DNA of 17,532 bases from CAZTYW01 sp964617695 (GCA_964617695.1 CAZTYW010000041.1:1-17532), one strand, 5' to 3'. Shown: positions 1-7,369, counted from the first letter of the stretch. The notes: generated by a model from the sequence alone, not told the origin. Numbers and translations: made by a program.

Positions 1-87
1 ACCCTGCCCGATGGAGCCCGGACTTTCCTCCCTTCTGGCGGCCAATCGGCCCCAGAACGGCGACCACCCGGCCTACTTGGCCCAACC
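1..87 (-). ncRNA. rnpB: RNase P RNA (bacterial type A), 5' portion only
   Basis: This is the catalytic RNA of ribonuclease P, which matures tRNA 5' ends; the rest of the gene lies beyond position 1. Read on the minus strand, positions 33-11 give the near-invariant GGAGGAAAGTCCGGGCTCC (CR-I and the 5' strand of helix P4), followed by ATCGGGCAGGGT at 12-1. Just upstream, 56-32 folds as a P3-like stem-loop: TTCTGG pairs with CCAGAA around an inner GGCC-GATT-GGCC hairpin. The leading GGCCGGGTGGTCGCC fits the P1/P2 strands. The exact 5' end is uncertain (about 80-88) and is set from the promoter at 95-122. An RNase HI gene and a zinc-ribbon gene next to rnpB is an arrangement I recall from actinobacteria, which supports the call. 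Confidence 0.9.
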
Positions 88-94
88 ACCGTCT

Positions 95-122
95 AGTTTA
101 CTACTTCGCCGAACGAATTCAA
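95..122 (-). promoter_or_regulatory. Probable sigma70-type promoter for rnpB
   Basis: On the minus strand, TTGAAT (122-117) is followed by a 16-nt spacer and TAAACT (100-95). A start about 7 nt downstream would fall at 88, just where the RNase P RNA should begin. The -35 box overlaps the stop codon of the RNase HI gene, so rnpB could be transcribed alone or by read-through. The match to consensus is moderate. Confidence 0.5.
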
Positions 123-544
123 CCATGCGCATGCGCGTCGAGTGCCTCGTTCGCCAGGGCATCGGCCGCGCTGTTTTGATTGCGGGGGATATGCGTTATG
201 GTAAACGACTTGAAGTTTGTCAGGAGCTGCTTTGCCTGCTGAAACAGGGGCTTCAGATTGTCGTGCCGCACCTTGTAGCTGCCCTGAAGTTGCCTGACGA
301 GCAACTCCGAGTCCGACTTGATGTCTATGTGCCTGGCCTTCAACCTTGCTGCCTCCTCGAGCCCCACCATCAGCGCCCTGTACTCCGCCTGATTGTTAGT
401 AGCCCGTCCGATATAGCTGGAAACACTGACCGCGGTGTTGCCCTTCTCATCCTCGATAGCAACACCTATGGCGGCCGGTCCGGGGTTGCCCCTCGCTGCC
501 CCGTCCACATAGATGGTGAGACGTCCAGCGTCTGATTGCCCCAT
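119..544 (-). CDS. Ribonuclease HI family protein (short form)
   Basis: Predicted endonuclease that cleaves the RNA strand of RNA:DNA hybrids, acting in the cytoplasm in R-loop and Okazaki-primer removal. The 141-residue protein is a single RNase H fold. It has the opening IYVDGAARGNPGPAAIG with Asp14, NNQAEYRAL with Glu54, IKSDSELLVRQL with Asp78, and IPRNQNSAADALAN with Asp128 and nearby His118. That is the complete DEDD metal site plus the usual histidine. It is shorter than E. coli RNase HI and lacks the basic protrusion, resembling the YpdQ / archaeal-type short forms, so in vivo activity on hybrids is inferred. The ATG at 544 has no clear Shine-Dalgarno. The gene follows the zinc-ribbon gene after 82 nt and ends about 30 nt before rnpB. 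Confidence 0.88.
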   Translation of the reverse strand: MGQSDAGRLTIYVDGAARGNPGPAAIGVAIEDEKGNTAVSVSSYIGRATNNQAEYRALMVGLEEAARLKARHIDIKSDSELLVRQLQGSYKVRHDNLKPLFQQAKQLLTNFKSFTITHIPRNQNSAADALANEALDAHAHG

Positions 545-626
545 CGTTGTTCGGTGAAGGTGAATGGCCGTGAAGGGCTTCGAGCCGCAGTACCAGGCCC
601 AGCCTCAGGGCGGTCGTCTCCTGGCT

Positions 627-1325
627 TCAGCCGATGAAAAGGACGCGGCTACAACTGTCGCACTGCACCAGCTCCCCCACGGTGGCTCGCTTTACCTCCT
701 TCATAGAGAGCGTAATGCGGCATCCCTGGCACCTTCCCTGCTCTATCCGCGCCACCGCCTGTCCCTGCTTCGTTGCGCGCAGGGTCTCATATAGTTCAAG
801 GTGAGCCGCCTCCACAACAGTTGCCAGCTCTTCCCTTTTCTTGCTGGCCGACTCGATAGCTGACATCAGGCTAGCCTGCTCAGCCGACAGTTCCTCCCGC
901 TTCTTCCCCCACTCTTCCTTCAGACGCTTCACCTCCGCGGCTTGCTGCTGTATCTTCTTCTGCACCGCCTCGACCTTCCCCATTGCCTCCAGGGTCTTGT
1001 CTTCCTCTTGCCTTATCTGAGCTTTGAGTTGCTGGACCTGCTGCTGCAGCGCATCAAGCTCTTTGGGGTTCTTCACCGAACCATCGTAGAGCTTCTTCTG
1101 CAGGGGCGCTACCTTGGCCAGCAGGTCGTCAGTGACCCACTCTGTGGCCTTCTGCTCCTTCTCCAGTTCGGCAAGTTCCTGGCGGTGCCTCTCCAGCTTC
1201 GCCGTTGCCTCGGCCAGCGCCGCATTCGAGCTCAGTTGGCTCTCCACCTGCGACAGCATTTCAGCCTTACTTTCCAGCTCCAGGTCAACCTCTTGCAGGT
1301 CGTGCAACTGCTTACCTGGGTTCAC
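627..1325 (-). CDS. C4-type zinc-ribbon, coiled-coil protein (COG1579 type)
   Basis: 232-residue protein of unproven function, widespread in bacteria. Residues about 5-175 are an almost continuous coiled coil, rich in Glu, Lys, Gln and Leu heptads. The C-terminus is a zinc ribbon with Cys199-x2-Cys202 and Cys222-x2-Cys225, embedded in GRCQGC and VQCDSC. The architecture suggests a nucleic-acid or protein-binding scaffold, but no catalytic motif is visible. The start is GTG at 1325, preceded by GAGGG about seven bases upstream; an ATG at 1329 is in another frame and stops at once. It is the first gene of a minus-strand unit with the RNase HI gene and probably rnpB, driven by the promoter at 1376-1405. 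The same pairing near rnpB in other bacteria hints at a role in RNA metabolism, which is inference. Confidence 0.85.
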   Translation of the reverse strand: MNPGKQLHDLQEVDLELESKAEMLSQVESQLSSNAALAEATAKLERHRQELAELEKEQKATEWVTDDLLAKVAPLQKKLYDGSVKNPKELDALQQQVQQLKAQIRQEEDKTLEAMGKVEAVQKKIQQQAAEVKRLKEEWGKKREELSAEQASLMSAIESASKKREELATVVEAAHLELYETLRATKQGQAVARIEQGRCQGCRITLSMKEVKRATVGELVQCDSCSRVLFIG

Positions 1326-1375
1326 CCATACACCCTCATGGTTCTCGATTTCCCCTTGTGAGACCGGGCCACATC

Positions 1376-1405
1376 ATTGTAACAGTGCCCCGTAGCACGC
1401 CTCAA
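1376..1405 (-). promoter_or_regulatory. Promoter for the zinc-ribbon / RNase HI unit
   Basis: On the minus strand, TTGAGG (1405-1400) lies 18 nt from TACAAT (1381-1376). Transcription would start near 1369, giving a leader of about 44 nt before the GTG at 1325. Its -35 box directly abuts the -35 box of the divergent aspS promoter. Confidence 0.6.
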
Positions 1406-1434
1406 TTGAAAAGGCACATTCGTTCCATTATAAT
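1406..1434 (+). promoter_or_regulatory. Strong sigma70 promoter for aspS
   Basis: TTGAAA (1406-1411), a 17-nt spacer and a perfect TATAAT (1429-1434) predict a start near 1441. The leader to the TTG start at 1460 is then only about 19 nt, leaving no room for a T-box or other riboswitch. The predicted transcript start also excludes translation from any codon upstream of about 1441. Confidence 0.85.
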
Positions 1435-1447
1435 CTTTTTGTCGCCT

Positions 1448-1453
1448 GAGGGG
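1448..1453 (+). promoter_or_regulatory. Ribosome binding site deciding the aspS start
   Basis: GAGGGG sits six bases before TTG at 1460. This, plus the promoter just upstream and the family N-terminus (FRTHSCGEL), fixes the start at a rare TTG codon although the frame stays open leftward to 1205. Confidence 0.8.
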
Positions 1454-1459
1454 AAAACT

Positions 1460-3256
1460 TTGTTCAGGACTCATAGCTGTGGAGAACTTAGCGCGAAAGA
1501 CATCGGCAAGGCAGCAACCGTTGCCGGCTGGGTGCATCGACGCAGGGACCATGGCGGCCTGATATTCATTGACCTCCGGGACAGACAGGGAATACTTCAG
1601 GTAGTATTCAATCCACAGGTCTCTCACCACGGGCACGAACTGGCCGCCAGCCTGCGCAGCGAGTACGTCATAAGCGTTAGCGGCAAGGTCGTCCGGCGCC
1701 CAGCCGGGACCGAGAACCCCGGCCTGTTCACAGGAGACGTTGAGCTGATCGCTGAAGACTGCACCATTCTCAATCCTTCAAAGAACCCTCCCTTTTACGT
1801 AAATGAAGACACCGAGGTGGACGAGAATCTCAGGTTGAGGTTTCGCTACCTGGACCTGCGTCGAGAACGTATGAAGGAGAACATCATACTCAGACATCGT
1901 GTGATCAAGTTCCTCCGCAGCTTTCTTGACGCCAGAGGGTTCATCGAGATTGAGACGCCGATCCTGCTCAAGAGCACACCCGAGGGCGCCAGGGACTTCC
2001 TGGTACCCAGCCGCATCCATAGCGGCAAGTTCTACGCCCTTCCGCAGTCACCCCAGCAACTGAAGCAATTGTTGATGGTGGCTGGCTTTGAGAAGTACTT
2101 CCAGGTGGCCCGATGCTTCAGGGACGAAGACCTGCGCGCCGACCGTCAGCCGGAATTCACCCAACTCGACCTGGAGATGAGCTTCGTGGAAGAGGAGGAC
2201 ATCCTCAACCTGCTGGAGGAGATGTTCACCTCCCTGGTGGAGACGGTCAAACCTTCAATGCGACTGGTCAAACCCTTCCCGCGCCTGTCTTATGAGGAGG
2301 TCATGGAGCGCTATGGGACCGACAAACCCGACATTCGTTTCGGTCTCGAATTCCGCGACTTGACCGACATAGCCGCCGCGACCGACTTCGCCGTTTTCCG
2401 CAGCGTACTGCAGGAAGGGGGCAAGGTTAAAGGCATATGCGCACCCGGCTGCGGCACCTACACCAGGCGACAGCTCGAGGAGTTGACCGAACTCAGCAAG
2501 GCCCACGGCGCCAAGGGCCTGGCAACGCTGGCCCTGGCCGATGAGGCCGGCGACCTGGTTGCAGATAAGGCCGGCTCTTTCGTTGCCAGGTTCTTCACGC
2601 CGGACCAGATAAGGGCGGTGGCCAGCCGCTTCGGGGCCGGGGGCGGCGATCTCCTTCTGATCATCGCCGGCCAGATGGACGTGGTCAACAGGGTGCTGGA
2701 GCAATTGAGGCTCGAGATGGGCCGCCGTCTCGGTCTCATAGATGCAGACCTTCTAGCCTTCGCCTTCGTACTTGATTATCCACTGTTGGAGTGGAACGTC
2801 GAAGAGAACCGATGGGAGCCAATGCACCACCCCTTCACCGCCCCGAGGGAAGAGGATATTGACCTGCTGGACACTGCGCCCGAGAAAGCGAGGGCCCGGC
2901 ACTACGACATCGTCTGCAACGGCAGTGAACTTTCGAGCGGCAGCATTCGAATTCACAGCCGAGAGCTTCAGGAAAAGGTATTCCGCCTGCTGGGCTACAG
3001 CCCCCAGGAAGTAGAGCATCGTTTTGGCCAGTTGCTTGAGGCACTGGAATACGGCGCTCCTCCTCACGGAGGGATTGCCCCTGGCATTGACAGGCTGGTA
3101 ATGCTTCTGGCCGGTGAGCAGAATATCCGTGAGGTGATACCCTTCCCCAAGACGCAGAGCGCCTACGACCCGCTATTCGACGCACCTTCGGACGTATCTG
3201 AAGAGCAGTTGAGAGAGTTGCACCTTGCAGTCCTGAAAGAGTTCCAGTCAACCTAG
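1460..3256 (+). CDS. aspS: Aspartyl-tRNA synthetase, predicted non-discriminating type
   Basis: Class II synthetase that activates aspartate with ATP and charges tRNA in the cytoplasm. The 598-residue protein has normal bacterial length. It has an N-terminal OB-fold anticodon domain (about 1-105, GWVHRRRDHGG), motif 1 around FIEIETPILLKSTPEGARDF, motif 2 around FRDEDLRADRQPEFTQLD, a bacterial GAD insertion (roughly 290-410), and motif 3 GIAPGIDRLVMLLAGE near the C-terminus. His31 and Gly83 match, position for position, the pair that lets Pseudomonas aeruginosa AspRS also accept tRNA-Asn; discriminating enzymes such as E. coli's have other residues there. I therefore infer formation of Asp-tRNA-Asn, to be amidated by GatCAB, which is not in this window. 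The TTG start is supported by GAGGGG and the promoter at 1406-1434. It is followed 15 nt later by tig. Confidence 0.96.
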   Translation: MFRTHSCGELSAKDIGKAATVAGWVHRRRDHGGLIFIDLRDRQGILQVVFNPQVSHHGHELAASLRSEYVISVSGKVVRRPAGTENPGLFTGDVELIAEDCTILNPSKNPPFYVNEDTEVDENLRLRFRYLDLRRERMKENIILRHRVIKFLRSFLDARGFIEIETPILLKSTPEGARDFLVPSRIHSGKFYALPQSPQQLKQLLMVAGFEKYFQVARCFRDEDLRADRQPEFTQLDLEMSFVEEEDILNLLEEMFTSLVETVKPSMRLVKPFPRLSYEEVMERYGTDKPDIRFGLEFRDLTDIAAATDFAVFRSVLQEGGKVKGICAPGCGTYTRRQLEELTELSKAHGAKGLATLALADEAGDLVADKAGSFVARFFTPDQIRAVASRFGAGGGDLLLIIAGQMDVVNRVLEQLRLEMGRRLGLIDADLLAFAFVLDYPLLEWNVEENRWEPMHHPFTAPREEDIDLLDTAPEKARARHYDIVCNGSELSSGSIRIHSRELQEKVFRLLGYSPQEVEHRFGQLLEALEYGAPPHGGIAPGIDRLVMLLAGEQNIREVIPFPKTQSAYDPLFDAPSDVSEEQLRELHLAVLKEFQST

Positions 3257-3271
3257 AGATGAGATAGAGAC

Positions 3272-4612
3272 ATGAAGATAAAGACGAAGGAGTTCGAAAA
3301 CGGACAGGCAGTCCTCAGCATCGAAGTTGAGCCGCCCGAGATGGAGGAGTCGCTGGCCGCGGCTTATCGTCACCTGGCGAAAGAACTCAACATACCTGGC
3401 TTCCGCAAGGGAAAGATACCCAGGTCTGTGCTCGAAAACTACGTAGGCCGCGAAGGCTTGCAGCAGGAGGCCCTGGAACACCTTATACCTCAACTGTGTG
3501 ACCAGGCGGTCGAAGAACACAAACTGGAGGTGATTGCCCAGCCCCAGGCAGAGGTTCTCGAGTGGGAGCCCGTGGTGTTCAAGGCGACTTTCCCACTCCG
3601 GCCCACAATTGAACTGGGCGACTACCGGAGCATCAGGATTGCCCCGGAGCCCATAGAGGTCACCGACGAGGACACTGGCAACGCAATAGAACGTCTTCGT
3701 GACCAGAATGCCGTCTGGGTGCCCGTTGAGCGCCCGGTGCAATTTGGAGACATGGTTACTGCTGATATCGAACAGAAACAGGTGTCCGGTGCCCCCACGA
3801 GCTACACAGGCCAACAGTTGCCCGTGGTCCAGGGCTCCCCCCTCCCTCTACCGGGTTTCGCAGAGCAGTTGGAGGGAATGGAGAAGGACCAGGAGAAGGA
3901 GTTCACTATCAGCTTTCCCGAAGACCATGAAATAGCTGAGCTTGCCGGCCAGGAGTATAATTTCAAGGTAAAGTTAACTGAGATCAAAGAGAAAAACCTC
4001 CCCGACTTGAACGACGAATTCGCCAAAAGCGTCGGCTACGACGTGGAGACCCTCGATGGGCTTCGGGAGGTGGTTGGGGCCAGGTTGAAAACCGCTGCCG
4101 AAGCGAGGGCCAGGAGCGAGTTCGAGGACAAGGTCTTGGAGAGGTTGGTGCGCATGTCCAAGGTGGAATTCCCACCGATTCTGGTCGAGCGCGAGATTGA
4201 CCAGATGCTGGCTGAGCGAGACCGCATGTTCAGGGCACAGGGCGGCCTGGAAGCCTACCTCGCAAGCATGGGCAAGACTGAAGAAGACGTAAGGCAAGAG
4301 CTCCAGCCCAGAGCGGTCGAACAGCTCGCGCGAGCCCTGGTGCTGGGCAAGTTGGTCGAGGAAGAGAAGATCGAAGTCAGCGCAGCAGAGATAGACGCCG
4401 AAATCGACAGAATGGTGAAAGATGCCGGTGATACTGCGGAGGAGGTGCGAGACGTATTCGGCACGCCCCAGGGACGCCGCTGGGTATCGGACAGGCTGAT
4501 GAGCCGGAATGCCATTCAGCGGCTGACCGACATAGCCTTGGGGGATACTGGCCAGCCCGACACCGCTGAGGAGCCTGCTGAGGCACCTGCTGACGAAGAA
4601 GGAGCCGACTGA
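3272..4612 (+). CDS. tig: Trigger factor, ribosome-associated chaperone
   Basis: Cytoplasmic chaperone that docks beside the ribosomal exit tunnel and shields nascent chains. The 446-residue length is typical. The N-terminal ribosome-binding domain (1 to about 115) holds the signature NIPGFRKGKIP (residues 40-50) that contacts ribosomal protein L23. An FKBP-like peptidyl-prolyl isomerase domain covers about 155-240 (QFGDMVTADI to YNFKVKLTEIKEKNLP). The rest is the helical C-terminal chaperone domain, beginning DLNDEFAKSVGYD. The tail from about 430 is acidic and low-complexity. The FKBP domain lacks several aromatic active-site positions I would expect in an active isomerase, so isomerase activity is uncertain. 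It lies 15 nt after aspS and is probably co-transcribed with it, with clpP 126 nt downstream. Confidence 0.96.
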   Translation: MKIKTKEFENGQAVLSIEVEPPEMEESLAAAYRHLAKELNIPGFRKGKIPRSVLENYVGREGLQQEALEHLIPQLCDQAVEEHKLEVIAQPQAEVLEWEPVVFKATFPLRPTIELGDYRSIRIAPEPIEVTDEDTGNAIERLRDQNAVWVPVERPVQFGDMVTADIEQKQVSGAPTSYTGQQLPVVQGSPLPLPGFAEQLEGMEKDQEKEFTISFPEDHEIAELAGQEYNFKVKLTEIKEKNLPDLNDEFAKSVGYDVETLDGLREVVGARLKTAAEARARSEFEDKVLERLVRMSKVEFPPILVEREIDQMLAERDRMFRAQGGLEAYLASMGKTEEDVRQELQPRAVEQLARALVLGKLVEEEKIEVSAAEIDAEIDRMVKDAGDTAEEVRDVFGTPQGRRWVSDRLMSRNAIQRLTDIALGDTGQPDTAEEPAEAPADEEGAD

Positions 4613-4696
4613 CAACCGGCAGGAAATCGGGACAGGGCCTCTGGATTCCGGGCCGCCCAGGGGCGACCTGGTATTAGCAGGCCCAAACGAGGAGAG

Positions 4697-4728
4697 TTTC
4701 AGAAGGGCGAACGCCAGCCCTTCAGAAA
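4697..4728 (+). promoter_or_regulatory. Stem-loop abutting the clpP ribosome binding site
   Basis: GAAGGGC (4702-4708) pairs with GCCCTTC (4717-4723) around an 8-nt loop. Past one A-A mismatch the stem extends with TTTC (4697-4700) and GAAA (4725-4728). The right arm ends in the As that open the clpP Shine-Dalgarno (AAAGGAG, 4726-4732), so folding could limit ribosome access. No T-tract follows, so it is not an intrinsic terminator. A regulatory role is inference. Confidence 0.5.
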
Positions 4729-4738
4729 GGAGCGGGAG

Positions 4739-5341
4739 ATGGAGAACTTACCGAGCAGCATAATTCCCATGGTGATCGAGTCTGGTACCAGGGGTGAGCG
4801 TGCCTTTGACATATACTCGCTACTTCTGAGAGAGCGCATCGTCTTCCTGGGTACGCCTATTACCGACCACATAGCCAACCTGGTAATTGCCCAGCTTCTA
4901 TACCTGGAGCGGGAGGACACCGACAAGGACATCAACCTTTATGTCCACTGCCCCGGCGGTGTAATAAGCGCCGGCCTGGCTGTTTACGACACGATACAAC
5001 TGATCAAACCCGATGTTTCCACTATCTGCGTGGGGCTGGCAGCCAGCATGGGTACTCTTCTCCTGGCTGCGGGGACAAAGGGGAAACGCTATGCACTGCC
5101 AAACGCCACTATCCACATGCATCAGGCAGTTGGGGGTGCGCAGGGCCAGGCAGCGGATATCGAGATCGCTGCCAGAGAGATTATGCGCTTGCAGGAACTG
5201 ATCCGCAACATACTGGCCAAGCACACCGGCCAGCCCATGGACAAGATCGTCCACGACACTGACCGCGACTTTTACCTCAGCCCTGAAGGCGCAATAGAAT
5301 ACGGAATTGTAGACGAGATCCTGACAAAGCCTTCCACCTAG
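4739..5341 (+). CDS. clpP: ATP-dependent Clp protease proteolytic subunit
   Basis: Serine protease that forms the barrel-shaped tetradecamer degrading unfolded or tagged proteins handed over by ClpX or ClpC. The 200-residue protein has the full catalytic triad: Ser103 in GLAASMGTLLL, His128 in ATIHMHQ and Asp177 in HDTDRDFYLS. Their spacings (25 and 49) equal those of E. coli ClpP (Ser97, His122, Asp171 of the mature form). The oxyanion-region CPGG motif (71-74) has Cys where many homologues have Ser. The ATG at 4739 has AAAGGAG six bases upstream, within reach of the hairpin at 4697-4728. It is the last gene of the aspS-tig-clpP unit. No clpX follows: the next gene is convergent, with only 10 nt between stop codons. 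Confidence 0.97.
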   Translation: MENLPSSIIPMVIESGTRGERAFDIYSLLLRERIVFLGTPITDHIANLVIAQLLYLEREDTDKDINLYVHCPGGVISAGLAVYDTIQLIKPDVSTICVGLAASMGTLLLAAGTKGKRYALPNATIHMHQAVGGAQGQAADIEIAAREIMRLQELIRNILAKHTGQPMDKIVHDTDRDFYLSPEGAIEYGIVDEILTKPST

Positions 5342-5351
5342 AGCCAGCCCG

Positions 5352-6332
5352 TCAGAGCCGCTCACCAGACTCCAGGTAGTACCGTTCTGACAATTCGGCC
5401 AGAGAGGGAAGCCCCTCTCTGGCCCCCATTCTGGCAACACAGAACCGGGCCATGATTTCGGCCAGTAGTCCGCATTGCGGTAATTCCTTGTCTTTCACCA
5501 GACCATAGAGAAACCCGGCGGCGAAGGCGTCTCCGGCACCCAGAGTGCCCACGACAGGCTCTCCCTTTCTTGCCCGCGACTCGACGAGATACTCGCCCTC
5601 CAATGAGAGGATATGGCCCGCCACGACGGCCTCTCTCCCGCCGGCACCTGGCCTGATCCTGGACAGTCCCAGAGTGGTAACCACTGTTTGACAGCCCAGG
5701 TCCAGGCACTTCCTTGCCCCCTCGGCAAAATCATCTCCAGTGAGCAGCTTCATCTCGCTCCTGTTGAGAAACAGGACGTGCGTCCTTTCCAGGAAAGGTA
5801 TGAGTTGCCTCATGCCCTTGGAGGCATAGACAGCGCCTGGAGCAAAGCTAATCCTGACATCGTTGCTGAGCTCGGCCACGATTTTCCGCTGAAGCTCAAA
5901 CTGCAAGTCGTCCAGGAACGACGACAGATGGATAACTGCTGCCCGATGCGCATATGCCAGGTCTACGTCATCCGGCGCCAGCAGGCTGTTGGCACCGGGC
6001 ATGACGTAAAGTGACCGCCTGCCACGCTGGTCGGCCAGGCATATCGTTGAGCCGGTTTTCACCGCCTTTTTGACCCTGATCTGGCTCACGTCCACACCGC
6101 ACTTGACCAGATCGTCTATGAGTGCCCTTCCTGCTTCATCGCCTCCAACGGCACCAACGAATCCCGTCCTTACTCCGAGCTTCGCCAACCCACAGACGGT
6201 GTTGGCTGCGGACCCACCGGGGTAGTAACTGAACCCCTTCACAGGAGCTTCGCCGTCGACCAGAATTTGATCGACGCGGAACAACTGGTCCAGGTTCATG
6301 GCCCCCATCCCCACCACTTCAAACGACTTCAT
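5352..6332 (-). CDS. PfkB-family carbohydrate/nucleoside kinase
   Basis: Ribokinase-like enzyme expected to phosphorylate a sugar or nucleoside hydroxyl with ATP. From the ATG at 6332 the protein is 326 residues. The N-terminal PfkB signature is at about 39-53 (GGSAANTVCGLAKLG), the substrate-contacting N-x-D at 13-15, the NRSE motif at 190-193, and the C-terminal signature VVGTLGAGDAF at 260-270 supplies the anion hole and catalytic Asp268. The substrate cannot be read from the sequence. The frame opens at a GTG at 6380, two bases after the upstream stop, which would suit translational coupling and add 16 residues. I prefer 6332 because the first beta-strand (FEVVGMGAMN) then begins near the N-terminus as usual in the family. 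It is the last gene of a tight four-enzyme cassette and converges on clpP. Confidence 0.85.
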   Translation of the reverse strand: MKSFEVVGMGAMNLDQLFRVDQILVDGEAPVKGFSYYPGGSAANTVCGLAKLGVRTGFVGAVGGDEAGRALIDDLVKCGVDVSQIRVKKAVKTGSTICLADQRGRRSLYVMPGANSLLAPDDVDLAYAHRAAVIHLSSFLDDLQFELQRKIVAELSNDVRISFAPGAVYASKGMRQLIPFLERTHVLFLNRSEMKLLTGDDFAEGARKCLDLGCQTVVTTLGLSRIRPGAGGREAVVAGHILSLEGEYLVESRARKGEPVVGTLGAGDAFAAGFLYGLVKDKELPQCGLLAEIMARFCVARMGAREGLPSLAELSERYYLESGERL

Positions 6333-6382
6333 GTTACTGGTCTCAGAGCTGACGGTCCCATCATTAGCGCCTGCAGGCACTG

Positions 6383-7369
6383 CTAACCCAGTTTGGCCGC
6401 CTCGTCTCTGACAAGACGGCGGATTCGACGATGAGTCTCCAACACTGGAGCCAGATCATCCAGCCCCTGGACCCAGTGGAAGTGATCCCGGTCTCCATGA
6501 CCGCCGTTTCTCTCCTTCGCCTTCACCATCTCCTTGACACCCCCCATACCACCCGCAGCCCAGGCTTCCAGCAAGGGAAGCAGGTCGGACAGATGGGTGG
6601 AAGCCATTGCCACGTTGGCATGCGGCAAAGCATACTCGTTGGCGTTGAAGGCAATGGCCAGCCCTCCCGCCTGATTGACAGACTGGAGCATCCGGCAGTC
6701 GGTAATGCTATCCCCGACAGCTACAAAGCCGCCCAGCGACTCTCGGTACTCCCTGGCAAACCTGGTTAGAGCCCCTACCTTTCTTCTGCCGCCCACGGGC
6801 TTCACCTGCTCGACAATGCCGCCCAAAGCAGTAGAAGACATCTCATGCCAGAAGAAGCGGTCGAGAAGTCGATTCGTCCGCTCCTCATCTATCGAGTGCG
6901 ACGACAGCAGAGCTTCCTCCACCCTCTCCACCATGGCCAGGTCATCGCGGGTCACAATACCCGCAAACCGATCCAGAGGGAACAATGTACAGGCCACATG
7001 CTCGGCGGCTATACTCAGCCTCCGGGTGACGGTGAGGGCGTACTGCTGGTAGCTGGTGCTGATGCAGAACACCTTCCACTCCCGCAGGAGGTCCGCAATC
7101 AGGTCGCCAGCCCCCTCAACCAGCATGGCCCTTTCAGCCAAAGACTCAATATGGCGTTCAGAAATGCCGTGGTACAGCAGGAACGGCACTATGAGAGCGA
7201 GCGTGTCGCCCGGCTCATAGCCCTCCCTCTCCTGCAGTGCCAGCAGATCGTCGTATCGGCTGATCGTCTCAAATACCCGGTCACCACCCGGAATGAGCTT
7301 CATCAGGTCGTATGCGTTGTCATGCGGCGACAGGGGACCTTCCAGATCAAAACAGATGAAACGGCTCAT
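6383..7369 (-). CDS. HAD-superfamily phosphatase-like protein
   Basis: 328-residue cytoplasmic protein with all four HAD motifs. Motif I is FDLEGPLSP (nucleophile Asp8, with Glu10 where most phosphatases have Asp), motif II is CISTS (Ser104/Thr105), motif III is a lysine (Lys190 or Lys197 in VKPVGGRRK), and motif IV is VGDSITDCRML (Asp220, Asp224). DLEG also occurs in ThrH-type phosphoserine phosphatase/homoserine kinase, so activity is likely retained. From memory the N-terminus resembles a family annotated in archaea as EhaR, named for location near energy-converting hydrogenase genes; no hydrogenase is present here. The cap region (about 20-95) and the charged C-terminal extension (about 275-328) are unassigned. 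Its ATG overlaps the stop of the formyltransferase-like gene by 4 nt, and the PfkB gene follows at once, implying co-translation. Confidence 0.75.
   Translation of the reverse strand: MSRFICFDLEGPLSPHDNAYDLMKLIPGGDRVFETISRYDDLLALQEREGYEPGDTLALIVPFLLYHGISERHIESLAERAMLVEGAGDLIADLLREWKVFCISTSYQQYALTVTRRLSIAAEHVACTLFPLDRFAGIVTRDDLAMVERVEEALLSSHSIDEERTNRLLDRFFWHEMSSTALGGIVEQVKPVGGRRKVGALTRFAREYRESLGGFVAVGDSITDCRMLQSVNQAGGLAIAFNANEYALPHANVAMASTHLSDLLPLLEAWAAGGMGGVKEMVKAKERNGGHGDRDHFHWVQGLDDLAPVLETHRRIRRLVRDEAAKLG

Noticed and set aside
545..626. Small RNA or terminator between the zinc-ribbon and RNase HI genes
   Set aside because: Only a minor GGCT-CGA-AGCC hairpin is present, with no T-tract and no promoter; treated as plain operon spacer.
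1205..1459. Upstream open extension of aspS (85 extra codons)
   Set aside because: It lies antisense to the zinc-ribbon gene and upstream of the predicted aspS transcript start near 1441. The added sequence is low-complexity Pro/Ser/Arg, and the TTG at 1460 has a good Shine-Dalgarno and the family N-terminus.
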